Source: DASPOJ01 sp050014395
GTDB taxonomy: Bacteria > Acidobacteriota > Terriglobia > Acidiferrales > UBA7541
Assembly (NCBI GenBank): GCA_050014395.1
Contig: JBEKDK010000002.1
Span: forward strand, 62,001 to 126,000
Direction: 5' to 3'
Length of the DNA: 64,000 nucleotides
Below are positions 8,067-17,062 of this stretch, one piece after another. Under the pieces are notes generated by a model that had not been told where the DNA came from, made no database searches, and was given only the letters and a program-made list of their open reading frames with translations. The position numbers were made by a program, and so were the translations under genes. The stretch's first letter is position 1. Every line of letters begins with the position of its first letter.

Positions 8067-10970
8067 TTGACCGCACCTGCGGCCGCATTTAAATACATTT
8101 GCCTGTCGGCTCTGTTGTGGGCGCTATGCCTCTGCCTATTCGGCGTGGCCAACGCCCGCGCAATGCCTGCGCCGCAGACTACGCTGGACGAGCAAGCGCC
8201 GGCCGCGGAAGCGCCTGCTGGGCAGCCGTATGTCCAGATAATTGAATTCGTCGGCAACCATCGCATGCGTTCTGAAACGTTGAAGGCGCGCATCTTCACG
8301 CGCGAGGGCGATCCGTACAAGCCCGAAGCGCTGCGGCGCGATTACCGCGCTCTTTGGAACACCGGCTACTTCGAGGACATTAAGCTCGCGGTGGAAGACA
8401 GTCCCGACCACCCGAACGGCAAGATCGTTATCTTCTACGTCAGCGAGCGTCCCATCATTCGAAGCATCAAATACGTGGGTTTGAAGACAGTGACCGAATC
8501 CGACGTGCTGGACGCGTTCAAAGATCGCAAAGTCGGGCTGTCGGTGGAGAGCCAATTCGATCCCACGAAGATCAAGAAAGCCCAAGTGGTGATCCAGGAA
8601 TTGCTGGCCGCGCACGGCCATCAGTTTGCCGTGGTCAAGCCCACTTACGAACGCATCGCCGCATCGAACGCGGTCAAGCTGACGTTCAACGTCGATGAAG
8701 GGCCGAAGGTCAAGCTCGGCGTAATTACGTTTACGGGCAATCATGCATTTTCGAGCGCCAAGCTAATTCGCTCAATGAAACATTCCCGGCCGTACGCGAT
8801 TCCCCTGTACATCACGAATATCTCGGTGATGAACAAAACTTTCGATCGCTCCGCGCTCGATGAGGACCTTGAAGTTGGGGTTCGCGCGCTCTATCAGGAC
8901 AACGGCTATTACGACGTCCAGGTGGAAGACCCCGTCGTACAATCGGTGGAGTTGCACAAACCCGGCATTCCTGGGCCGTGGCCGATAGTTGGCAAAAAGA
9001 ACGGCAAGGCCACCAACGTCACCATCCCGATTGAAGAAGGCGACCGCTACCGAATGGGCAAGCTCTACATCCGCAGCTCGGACCCGGAAAAAGGGCTCTC
9101 GCTCAAACGCGAGGCGTTGGAAAAGGCCTTTCCGATAAAGACGGGCGATATTTTCAGCGTAGGCAAGGTCCGCAAGGCCATCAAGGACTACACGGCGCTG
9201 TACGGACAATTCGGCTTCATCGATTTCACGGCCGAACCGATCAGCGACGAAAACAAGACAACGAAGACGATCGATCTCACGCTCGATTTCGACGAAGGCA
9301 AGCAATTCTATGTGCGCCGCATCGAATTTTCTGGAAACACCACGACGCGCGATAAGGTGATCCGCCGGGAATTGCTGATCAACGAAGGCGATCTGTTCAA
9401 CAACCACCTGTGGGAGCTGAGCATTCTCCGCTTAAATCAGCTGAATTATTTTGACGTCATCAAGCCCGAGAATGCTGAAATTAAGCGGGACACCAAGAAC
9501 GGCACGGTGGACATCCTTCTGAAACTGAAAGAGAAGGGCAAGCAGTCGATCAGTTTGACCGGCGGGATCAGCGGAATCGCCGGCGAATTCCTCGGCTTGA
9601 CCTACCAGACCAATAACTTTTTGGGTCTGGGAGAAACGCTGACGTTCACCACCCAATTCGGGTCCATTCAGCGGCAATTCGTGTTCGGATTCACGGAGCC
9701 GTACCTGTTCCAGCGGCCGATCACCAGCGGCTTCACCATATTCGACAGTCGATACAATTTCGACCAAGCTCGTGAGACTTCGCTGATTTATGGGCAAAAG
9801 ATCACCATTAGCCCCGACATCGCCCAGAATTACAATCAAGACAGCAAGGGGTTCACCGCGTTCGTGCAGTATCCGCTGAAGAAGCTCTCGATATTCTCGC
9901 GACTCGGCGTCACCTACGGGTACACGGACACAGACATTCAGGCATTCAGCACGGCCTCCACATTGCTCTTCGAGGCGCTGCAATACCAAGCGATTGCCGG
10001 ACCTTCGGCCTTGAATGGAATCCACGCGAGCAGAATCTCTCCCACGTTGAGTTATTCGCGCCTACAGGGCTCGCAACTGAATCCCACGGGGGGAAAGACA
10101 TTCTTTGCGAGTGTGAGCTATAACGGCGGGCCACTGCTCCGCGGCAACGTGGATGAACTCTCGTCTACGTTCAACATGACTTACTTCCACCCCATCAATC
10201 ACCACCGCAACGTCCTCGCGATGCGTTTCCTGGGATCGTACATTACCGGCTATGGCGGACGTGAAGTGACGCCTTACGATCGCTTCTACCTGGGCGGTGA
10301 AGACAATCTGCGCGGTTTCGACGTGCGCACGGTCACGCCTGTGGTGTTCATACCAACGGTGACCACGACGTCGCTCACGTACCAGAATCCGGCGTCGCTC
10401 AACAGCAGCGGCACTCCGACCTCGGCCACGCTCTCGGTTCCGCTGCTGGTCTATCAGGTGGCCTTCCCTGGCGGAGACACCGAGGCGGTCGGGAACTTCG
10501 AGTATCGAATTCCCATCGCCGGACCAGTGTGGATGGCGGTGTTCACGGACGCCGGGGCGACAGGCGTGCTGCGCCCGTCGCAATTGCAGTTGGCGGCGAG
10601 CGGAATCGCGGAAGACAATTCGATATTTCCAGGCTCCGTCACCACCGGGAAACTCGACGTTTTGGCAGGAACGAATTTTAAGCTGCGTGCTTCAGCCGGG
10701 CTCGAGATCGTAGCCAATCTGCCGATCATCAACGCACCAGTGCGCTTATACTGGTCGTACAACTTCGCGAGGCTCGACACCACATTCACTCCGCAAACGG
10801 GCCAGTTCTACCTGACCCCGGGCCAGATTGCTGCGCTGCCGGGCGGCGAACAGGGCGCCCTGTATCAGGACACGATTCTTCCTGAGCTGCAGGGCTTGGT
10901 GAAGCCGCCGACTACGAATTTCTTTGATCCGATAAGGGTCCTACGGCTGACGGTCAGCCGGACCTTCTGA
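8067..10970 (+). CDS. bamA: Outer membrane protein assembly factor BamA
   Basis: Central Omp85 component that inserts beta-barrel proteins into the outer membrane. A signal peptide (hydrophobic core CLSALLWALCLCLFG, cleavage near ANARA) is followed by five POTRA-like repeats (for example YVQIIEFVGNHRMRSETLKA and YVRRIEFSGNTTTRDKV) and a 16-strand-type barrel. The conserved barrel lid motif is seen as GGEDNLRGFD (canonical VRGF/Y, here LRGF). The C-terminus ends in Phe (LTVSRTF), the usual barrel signal. The frame opens at 7929, inside clpC, but TTG 8067 with GGGGGAAGG just upstream gives a clean signal peptide. The barrel carries a long Ser/Thr-rich loop around 10330-10450. About 967 residues, longer than the 810 of E. 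coli. Confidence 0.94.
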   Translation: MTAPAAAFKYICLSALLWALCLCLFGVANARAMPAPQTTLDEQAPAAEAPAGQPYVQIIEFVGNHRMRSETLKARIFTREGDPYKPEALRRDYRALWNTGYFEDIKLAVEDSPDHPNGKIVIFYVSERPIIRSIKYVGLKTVTESDVLDAFKDRKVGLSVESQFDPTKIKKAQVVIQELLAAHGHQFAVVKPTYERIAASNAVKLTFNVDEGPKVKLGVITFTGNHAFSSAKLIRSMKHSRPYAIPLYITNISVMNKTFDRSALDEDLEVGVRALYQDNGYYDVQVEDPVVQSVELHKPGIPGPWPIVGKKNGKATNVTIPIEEGDRYRMGKLYIRSSDPEKGLSLKREALEKAFPIKTGDIFSVGKVRKAIKDYTALYGQFGFIDFTAEPISDENKTTKTIDLTLDFDEGKQFYVRRIEFSGNTTTRDKVIRRELLINEGDLFNNHLWELSILRLNQLNYFDVIKPENAEIKRDTKNGTVDILLKLKEKGKQSISLTGGISGIAGEFLGLTYQTNNFLGLGETLTFTTQFGSIQRQFVFGFTEPYLFQRPITSGFTIFDSRYNFDQARETSLIYGQKITISPDIAQNYNQDSKGFTAFVQYPLKKLSIFSRLGVTYGYTDTDIQAFSTASTLLFEALQYQAIAGPSALNGIHASRISPTLSYSRLQGSQLNPTGGKTFFASVSYNGGPLLRGNVDELSSTFNMTYFHPINHHRNVLAMRFLGSYITGYGGREVTPYDRFYLGGEDNLRGFDVRTVTPVVFIPTVTTTSLTYQNPASLNSSGTPTSATLSVPLLVYQVAFPGGDTEAVGNFEYRIPIAGPVWMAVFTDAGATGVLRPSQLQLAASGIAEDNSIFPGSVTTGKLDVLAGTNFKLRASAGLEIVANLPIINAPVRLYWSYNFARLDTTFTPQTGQFYLTPGQIAALPGGEQGALYQDTILPELQGLVKPPTTNFFDPIRVLRLTVSRTF

Positions 10971-11056
10971 GCGCCGCGCATCCGGACACGAGGAGAATCA
11001 CAGCGGCGGTAAGGGACAACATGGAGAGCGTCAATACAGTTGGAGGCACGGGATTC

Positions 11057-14000
11057 ATGAGATCGCGCAAAATCTGGTTCGCGGTGTTCCTGTTGTGCGC
11101 TGGCATCGCACTTGGGTGCAGCAGTGCCCCATCGAATGTCGTAGTTGCGGTAACCCCGGTCGCCATCACAGTGGCGCTGAACAACGAACAGTCATTCACG
11201 GCGACCGTCACCGGATCTTCGAACACCAGCGTCACTTGGGACGTGACCGGCCCGACGGGCGCAGCAGTGGCGGGAGGAAACACCAACATCGGCACGATCG
11301 ACACGAGCGGAAACTATATCGCACCTAACGTCTATCCCTCGGGCTGCACGCCCACGCCAACGGCTCCGTGCACCGTGACGATTACTGCGGTTTCGGCGGC
11401 AGACACCTCGGTGACGGGCACGGCAACTGTTACTTTGTCCTCTGGTATCACCCTTTCGGTATCACCAGCCACCGCGACAATCGGAACATCAGAAACGTAT
11501 CCGTTCACGTCCACAATAACCGGCACGTCCAACACCGCCGTCACATGGACTGTGTGCTACGTGATCAAATCGGCGGAAGATTGCAACCCTGCCGACGCCA
11601 ACGGCCAGACGAGCAACGGCACGATCAACTCAACCACTGGTCTCTATACGGCACCACAGATTGCGCCTACCGCCGCGGTTCAGATCCAAGCGCAGTCGGT
11701 TCAAGACCCATCCGTAGTCGTCTCGGCGAGCGTCAACGTGGTTACGGCAGCGAATCCGACCGTGACGTCCGTGAGCCCGAATACCGCGCCGCAAGGGCAG
11801 ACGTTCGTGGATGTCTACGTCACGGGAACGAATTTTCTGACGACAACTTCCGTGCTCGTGAACGGCACACCCTTACCCGCGTTCAACAACGGCGTACAAA
11901 GCGTGTTGCTGCCCAACCCGACCTTCTCCAATTCGGGCTCGTCCGTGACGATAACCGGAGAAACGACTACGCTTCGGGCGCGCATACCAGACTTCATGCT
12001 CACCGCTGCGCCCGTGCCGCCAGCCACGACAGCCACGCTGACGATCACAGTCGAGCGGCAAAGCGGCACCCCGCAGTCATGTCCGACGCCGTCGCTGTGT
12101 CAGATCGCGGTGACGCCAACGCGGCCCGCCATCGCGGGACCATCTCCCGATAGCGTGCTTCAGGGCTCCGCCGGTTCGGTGAATTTCAATATTGACGGCG
12201 GCTTTTTCGGCACGAATGCCAATCCCGTCGTCACCGGAAAATACAACGGCAGCACACGCGCAATGAGCGTCAATTCGAATTTGAATCCGGTCGATAGCGG
12301 CCGCCAGTTGAGCGTCACGGTTGGCGGTGGACTCAATTCAGGTGACCTGAGCGCGCCGGGCCTTTACCCGGTGACGGTCCAGAACAACGCGCAGCCGCAG
12401 CAAGTGGCCACGGCGAATCTCGCTGTTCGTCCTGCGTACGGCCCGCCCGCTTCGATCACTTCGACGATCTCGGATACCGTGGCGCACCTGCCCGGCACTA
12501 CGCCCTCGGCCGTCGCCATCGACACTTCGACTGGGCTCGCGGTGGTGGTCAACACCGGCTCGAATGACGTCACGCTAATCGATCTATCGTCGGGCACGCC
12601 CGTCGTTGTCGTGCCATCCCTCTGCACGGCGGTGATAACTCCCGCGCCGTCGCCCTGCCCCACATCGGCGCCGACGGGCGTCGCTGTGGACAACATCCGG
12701 CACCTCGCGCTGGTAACCAATAGCTATTCAAACATCACCGGAACCCCCGCGGTCTACGCGAGCGTCGCGGTGATTAACCTGACCACGCGCACAGTGATCA
12801 ACGTCATCCAACTGAACTACCTCAACGCCAACAATGTTGAGACCAAACCTTATTCCGTGGGCATCAATCCCGCCACTGGGCGCGCCGTGGTGGCCTTTCA
12901 AGCCACAGACCGCGCCGTGCTGCTTGACTTGACGAAGTCACCGCCGGCTATCGCTGGAGTCGTCAGCGCCAGCACAGGTCAAAGTCCGGAAGTCGCGGTC
13001 GACCCGGTGCTGGATTGGGCGATTATTACGCCAGGCGGCTTAGGATCGATGACGATCGCTGATTTGAGCCGGCAGAGCTCTGAATCGATCGCCGCCGCAT
13101 CGGCGTCAACACCGGGCGCCGTGCGATCCGGCAACACGGTAACGATCACCGCCGCTTCGACGCAGTATTTGCAGAATGGCCAGCCCGTGCTCATCCAAGG
13201 CATCGCCGATAACAGTTTCAATGGAATCTTCGACGTCTCTGTGCTTACCGCCACCACCTTTACCTATGTCCAGACCGGGCCGAATGCTTCGAGCGGCGGA
13301 GGCACAATTAGCTACGCGAATCCAGTGGCCACGCTCACCGTGAATCTATCGGTGCAGGGCGTGTCCATAAACCCGGAAACGCATTCCGCGCTGTTAACCG
13401 ATCCGGGCATCGCCGGCGACGCCGCATCTCTCTTCAACGGACTAAATGAAATTGTCACACCCATCACGAACATCGCAGAGACCGGGGATGTCGCATCCGC
13501 GTACAATCAGCTCACCGATACCGGCCTGATCCTGAACAACAAGCTGAATCAGGCCCTGGTGATCGATCCGACCCAGCCGACCGCCATCGAGGAGCTCACT
13601 GCGGATCTTAACGATCCAGTGGCCGTCGCCTGCGACCCGATCACGAATCAATTCGTAATCGTCAATCAGGGCAACAACTCGGCTACCGTTTATTCGTTGG
13701 GAGCGGTCCGGGCGCTGCAAATCACCGAAGTCAGTCCACAGGTCTACAACTTGACTTCATCGTTGACCTCGCCGGCGGTGGCTACGTCTCAGACCTTGAC
13801 GATCGTAGGCGGCGGGTTTACGTCGTCGTCTGTGGCGCGCTTGGACGGCATCCCGCTGCCCACGAACTTCCTCTCCGGCCGCTCGATCACGATGACTGTG
13901 CCGGCAACCATGCTTTCAGCTCCGCGCCGCTTCGCGCTCGATGTCCTCAATCCGGGCCCCGCCGTCTCAAACGGGGAAGACTTCAGCGTGACGCAAACCG

Positions 14001-14893
14001 TGGATCTGACCAATCCCGGCTGCGTCGAACCAGCCCCGGATGGGGTGGCGGTCGATCCGCAGAATAACGTGGCTGTGGCGTCGCTCAGCGGCTGCAACTC
14101 CGTAGCCGTGGTCAACCTCTCGAACGGCACGGGATCGGTCGTCTCGGTGGGACAATACCCTGCCGGCGTGGCGGTCTTGCCGAATGTTCATCTGGCCGCG
14201 GTAGCGAACTCGGGAAGCAACAATGTGTCCATCGTGGACACTGTGGCGCTCGACGTCACGAACACAGAGTCAGTGGGAACAACCCCGCTCGGCGTCGATG
14301 CCGACCAAAACTCCGGAGAGGTCGCAGTGGCCTGCAACGGGCAGAGCAGCGTTTACATCTTCAACGCCGTCAGCCCAGCATCGTCGGTCGCTGAGACTGC
14401 CGGGACGAATCCCTATGGGGTCGCAATTGATCCCGTAGCCGGAGAAGTGGTATCGACCGACGTGACGGGAAATGATCTGTACGTGTCGGATGTATCCGAA
14501 GCGAGCGGGCCCTCGTTCGCGCTCGGAGCAGGCCAAGGAATGGCGTACCCAACGGGCGTGGTTTACGATCCGATCGGTTACCAGTTCTTGGTGGCTTCGA
14601 GCTCGAGCAATCAGGTTTTTGTGGCGTCGACGATCAACCAGCAAGTCTCTGCGTTCAGCGTCGGCATCAACCCGTTTTCCATCGCCTATAATCCATACTC
14701 CAGCACGCTGGTCACGACGAATACGGAGAGCGGCACGATGACGGTGGTCGATCTGCTGGCGCGGCAGGTTCGCTCCGTGATCACGGTGAACTCCGGATCG
14801 CATTTCGCGGTGGCCATCAATCCGTGGACCAACGTCGCAACCGTAGCCGATGCGGTGGATAATACGTTGGTCTTTATCCCATTGCCCCGCTGA
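11057..14893 (+). CDS. Large lipoprotein with Ig/TIG domains and YncE-like beta-propeller repeats
   Basis: A 1278-residue secreted lipoprotein: the signal sequence ends in a lipobox (GIALGCSS, Cys about residue 21). Two Big-type Ig repeats follow, then IPT/TIG domains (NPTVTSVSPNTAPQGQTF; a second near 13700), and long NHL/YncE-like propeller blades with repeated elements such as GVAVDPQNNVAVASL and GVAIDPVAGEVVSTD. The usual role of such proteins is surface adhesion or protein interaction; no catalytic motif is visible. I start at ATG 11057, which has GGAGG about ten bases upstream and makes the lipoprotein signal; a longer start at 11021 would bury it. It sits between bamA and the Skp-like gene, so it is a plausible Lol and Bam client. 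Confidence 0.85.
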   Translation: MRSRKIWFAVFLLCAGIALGCSSAPSNVVVAVTPVAITVALNNEQSFTATVTGSSNTSVTWDVTGPTGAAVAGGNTNIGTIDTSGNYIAPNVYPSGCTPTPTAPCTVTITAVSAADTSVTGTATVTLSSGITLSVSPATATIGTSETYPFTSTITGTSNTAVTWTVCYVIKSAEDCNPADANGQTSNGTINSTTGLYTAPQIAPTAAVQIQAQSVQDPSVVVSASVNVVTAANPTVTSVSPNTAPQGQTFVDVYVTGTNFLTTTSVLVNGTPLPAFNNGVQSVLLPNPTFSNSGSSVTITGETTTLRARIPDFMLTAAPVPPATTATLTITVERQSGTPQSCPTPSLCQIAVTPTRPAIAGPSPDSVLQGSAGSVNFNIDGGFFGTNANPVVTGKYNGSTRAMSVNSNLNPVDSGRQLSVTVGGGLNSGDLSAPGLYPVTVQNNAQPQQVATANLAVRPAYGPPASITSTISDTVAHLPGTTPSAVAIDTSTGLAVVVNTGSNDVTLIDLSSGTPVVVVPSLCTAVITPAPSPCPTSAPTGVAVDNIRHLALVTNSYSNITGTPAVYASVAVINLTTRTVINVIQLNYLNANNVETKPYSVGINPATGRAVVAFQATDRAVLLDLTKSPPAIAGVVSASTGQSPEVAVDPVLDWAIITPGGLGSMTIADLSRQSSESIAAASASTPGAVRSGNTVTITAASTQYLQNGQPVLIQGIADNSFNGIFDVSVLTATTFTYVQTGPNASSGGGTISYANPVATLTVNLSVQGVSINPETHSALLTDPGIAGDAASLFNGLNEIVTPITNIAETGDVASAYNQLTDTGLILNNKLNQALVIDPTQPTAIEELTADLNDPVAVACDPITNQFVIVNQGNNSATVYSLGAVRALQITEVSPQVYNLTSSLTSPAVATSQTLTIVGGGFTSSSVARLDGIPLPTNFLSGRSITMTVPATMLSAPRRFALDVLNPGPAVSNGEDFSVTQTVDLTNPGCVEPAPDGVAVDPQNNVAVASLSGCNSVAVVNLSNGTGSVVSVGQYPAGVAVLPNVHLAAVANSGSNNVSIVDTVALDVTNTESVGTTPLGVDADQNSGEVAVACNGQSSVYIFNAVSPASSVAETAGTNPYGVAIDPVAGEVVSTDVTGNDLYVSDVSEASGPSFALGAGQGMAYPTGVVYDPIGYQFLVASSSSNQVFVASTINQQVSAFSVGINPFSIAYNPYSSTLVTTNTESGTMTVVDLLARQVRSVITVNSGSHFAVAINPWTNVATVADAVDNTLVFIPLPR

Positions 14894-14939
14894 TTCATGG
14901 GCGCCGAACAAAGTCAGCGTGGAAGATTTGGATTTCGAG

Positions 14940-14969
14940 TTGACGCCCGGAAAACGCGCCACCTATAAT
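14940..14969 (+). promoter_or_regulatory. Sigma-70-like promoter for the Skp/OmpH-type gene
   Basis: TTGACG at 14940-14945 and a perfect TATAAT at 14964-14969 are separated by 18 bases. The predicted transcript would begin about 30 bases before the start codon at 15008, with AAGGAG close to it. It is the best housekeeping-type promoter in the first 20 kb and shows that the Skp-like gene can be expressed apart from bamA. Confidence 0.75.
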
Positions 14970-15007
14970 GAGCGATTTGTGAATCTTAGAAAGAACAAGG
15001 AGTGAGA

Positions 15008-15658
15008 ATGAATTTCAACTTATCTTTGAAGCATTTACCGGCCGCGCTCGTGGTTGTATGCCTCTCCGCTGCCGGGGCTTGGGCCCAAACCACCGCGGCG
15101 CCGACGGCCGCACCGGTTCCCGGAAAGATCGTGGTGATCGACGTTCAAGGCGCGATCGCGGCCACGGCCGAAGGCAAGGAAGCCGCCGCGGAACTGCAGT
15201 CGCAATTCGCGTCGAAACAAAATGAGCTGCAAGACTTGCAGAAGAAGATCGAAGACATCCAGACCCGCCTCACCAATGGCGCGGCCACATTGAGCGACGA
15301 AGCGAAGAGCAGCTTGCAGCGGCAGGGCGAGTTGTACTCTCACGAACTGCAGCGCGGTCAGGACGATTTCCAAGAACAAGTGACCGCCGCGCGGCAGGAC
15401 GTCGTGGACCGCATCGGCCGAAAGATGATGGATGTCGTGGACCGTTACGCTCGTGAAAACGGCGTCGCGATCGTGCTCGATTCGTCGGTGCAAGGCGGAT
15501 CCCTGTTGTACAGGGCGGCGCCGACAGACATTACCGCCGACATCGTGCGCCTGTACGACCAGGCCTATCCGATCAAGCCCGCAGCGGCAACGGCCCCGGA
15601 GCACCCGGCCACACACGCGCCCGCCGCCGCAAAGCCCGCGACGCCTCCGCAAAAGTAG
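15008..15658 (+). CDS. skp: Skp/OmpH-family periplasmic chaperone
   Basis: Periplasmic holdase that keeps unfolded outer-membrane proteins soluble on the way to BamA. The signal peptide ends at AGAWAQ. A short strand (KIVVIDVQGAIAATAEGK) opens the OmpH fold, followed by a long coiled coil (about residues 55-140) and a second strand region (GVAIVLDSS). The last 35 residues are Pro/Ala/His-rich and probably disordered. I choose ATG 15008 because GTG 15002 overlaps the Shine-Dalgarno AAGGAG. A strong promoter lies just upstream. The position after bamA matches the classic bamA-skp order, here split by the propeller lipoprotein gene. Confidence 0.88.
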   Translation: MNFNLSLKHLPAALVVVCLSAAGAWAQTTAAPTAAPVPGKIVVIDVQGAIAATAEGKEAAAELQSQFASKQNELQDLQKKIEDIQTRLTNGAATLSDEAKSSLQRQGELYSHELQRGQDDFQEQVTAARQDVVDRIGRKMMDVVDRYARENGVAIVLDSSVQGGSLLYRAAPTDITADIVRLYDQAYPIKPAAATAPEHPATHAPAAAKPATPPQK

Positions 15659-15676
15659 CCGGCCGCGGCCGCACCA

Positions 15677-15745
15677 CCCGTCCCCCCGCTTTTTGTAGCA
15701 GGCGGGGGTGTACGCGCCCGACGGGCAGGCCGGTAACCGGCCTGC
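15677..15745. repeat. Two adjacent intergenic hairpins; one is a perfect 10-base-arm palindrome
   Basis: Within 15677-15710, CCCCCGC and GCGGGGG can pair around a T-rich loop. At 15725-15745 the arms GCAGGCCGGT and ACCGGCCTGC match perfectly around one central A. There is no run of T after the second hairpin, so it is not a classical terminator. The GCAGGCCGG/CCGGCCTGC motif resembles dispersed palindromes; a related imperfect pairing occurs near 8000-8036. It could be a REP-like element or a transcript-end structure for the Skp-like gene. Confidence 0.45.
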
Positions 15746-15817
15746 TCTAGGCAGAAGGTCGAAACGCGGCTACAATGTTTTGGCCTTCCCTACGGATTTC
15801 CACTGAGGATTCAGAGC

Positions 15818-16501
15818 GTGGAACCGATACTCGCCACCGAGAATCTCTGGAAAATTTATCGCGCGGGCAAACTCGACGTGCCCGCGCTTCGCGGGGTGAA
15901 CCTCCAGGTGCTGCCCGGCGAATCGGTGGCCGTGATGGGACCATCGGGTTGCGGTAAGTCGTCTCTGCTTTACGTCCTCGGCGGCCTGGCGCGTGCGACG
16001 CGAGGAAAGGTGCTGGTGGACGGCAACGACCTGGCGGTGATGAGCGACGCCGAACGAACCAAGCTGCGCCGCCACAAGATTGGTTTCGTCTTTCAACGTT
16101 TCAACCTGTTGCCTACGCTCGATGCCCGTGGCAATATCGCCATCGCCCAGCACATTCACGGCAATGGATTCGATCCGCACCGCTTTGAACTCGTCACCAA
16201 GATGCTTGGGCTCACCGATCGCCTGCGCCATCGCCCCTCGGAACTCTCCGGCGGAGAGCAGCAGCGCGTGGCCATTGCCCGCGCGATCATCAACGAGCCG
16301 AAGATCGTGCTGGCGGATGAGCCCACGGGGAATCTCGATACGGAGAATTCGCAAGCTGTCCTGGCGATGCTGCGCCATCTGAACAAAGAACTGGGCCAGA
16401 CGATCATCATGATTACGCACAATCCAGAGGCCGCCACGCACTCCGACCGAATCGTTCATATGCGCGACGGCCTGATCGTGGATGGCGTGCCCGCCGAGTG
16501 A
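15818..16501 (+). CDS. Second LolD/MacB-type ABC ATP-binding protein
   Basis: A 227-residue ATPase of the LolD/MacB/FtsE group with Walker A GPSGCGKSS, signature LSGGEQQRVAIARAI, Walker B IVLADEPTGNLD and H-loop MITHNP. Unlike lolD at 4746 it has no permease beside it: a single-span protein and lolA follow. It may use the permease at 3140 or one elsewhere. The start is GTG 15818. A weak -10 (TACAAT, 15771-15776) lies upstream. The downstream gene begins three bases after the stop, so the two are almost certainly co-translated. Assignment to the family is firm; the substrate is inferred from the neighbouring lolA. Confidence 0.85.
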   Translation: MEPILATENLWKIYRAGKLDVPALRGVNLQVLPGESVAVMGPSGCGKSSLLYVLGGLARATRGKVLVDGNDLAVMSDAERTKLRRHKIGFVFQRFNLLPTLDARGNIAIAQHIHGNGFDPHRFELVTKMLGLTDRLRHRPSELSGGEQQRVAIARAIINEPKIVLADEPTGNLDTENSQAVLAMLRHLNKELGQTIIMITHNPEAATHSDRIVHMRDGLIVDGVPAE

Positions 16502-16504
16502 ACC

Positions 16505-16900
16505 ATGCGCACGCTTTGGCGCATCATTAGCCGCACGGCATTCTGGTCCTACGAACGCGGGACTTGGCCGTACGACGTTGCCGTCGCGGCGATCGTGGTG
16601 TTCGTTCTGCTCTCCCCGCGCTCGTGGTTTCACGATCAGCCCGCGGTCGGTCCGCCGGCGGCGCAGACGTTGATCGTCCTCGAGTCGAGCGGCGGTACCG
16701 GCGCAACCCAGACGTATCGCGTGGACGCGCGCCTGCTCGCTTCGCCGATCCGCACGCCTGAGCTCGAGCACGATCTGCACGACGCCATGCGCAAAAACAC
16801 CGAGGGCTTGCGGCACGGCAACTTTCGCATTTTGCGCATCGAACCCATCCGCGGGGAAGGCGATACGGTGATTTCCTACGATGTCACGATCGGTCCCTGA
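16505..16900 (+). CDS. Single-span membrane protein between ABC ATPase and lolA
   Basis: A 131-residue protein I cannot assign. It has one hydrophobic segment at about 24-42 (DVAVAAIVVFVLLSP) followed by a roughly 90-residue periplasmic region with a repeated RxxxI pattern (NFRILRIEPIRGEGD). There is no known catalytic motif. Starting three bases after the ATPase stop and preceding lolA, it is likely an accessory part of the same export or lipoprotein process, for instance a tether. The ATG is at 16505. Confidence 0.75.
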   Translation: MRTLWRIISRTAFWSYERGTWPYDVAVAAIVVFVLLSPRSWFHDQPAVGPPAAQTLIVLESSGGTGATQTYRVDARLLASPIRTPELEHDLHDAMRKNTEGLRHGNFRILRIEPIRGEGDTVISYDVTIGP

Positions 16901-17062
16901 AACCGGTCTGCTCTTCGGGTGAATCATGCATGTGTTCCGCACTGTAACTCGCGCTCAGCGCAGGGCATCTTAGTAGTGTGCGATGTGTTAGGATGCGCAA
17001 GCGGTTCGCTGTGCGTCGCGAAAAGGACCAGGTCGGCCCCGCAGCATCATGAAGAGGATTCG

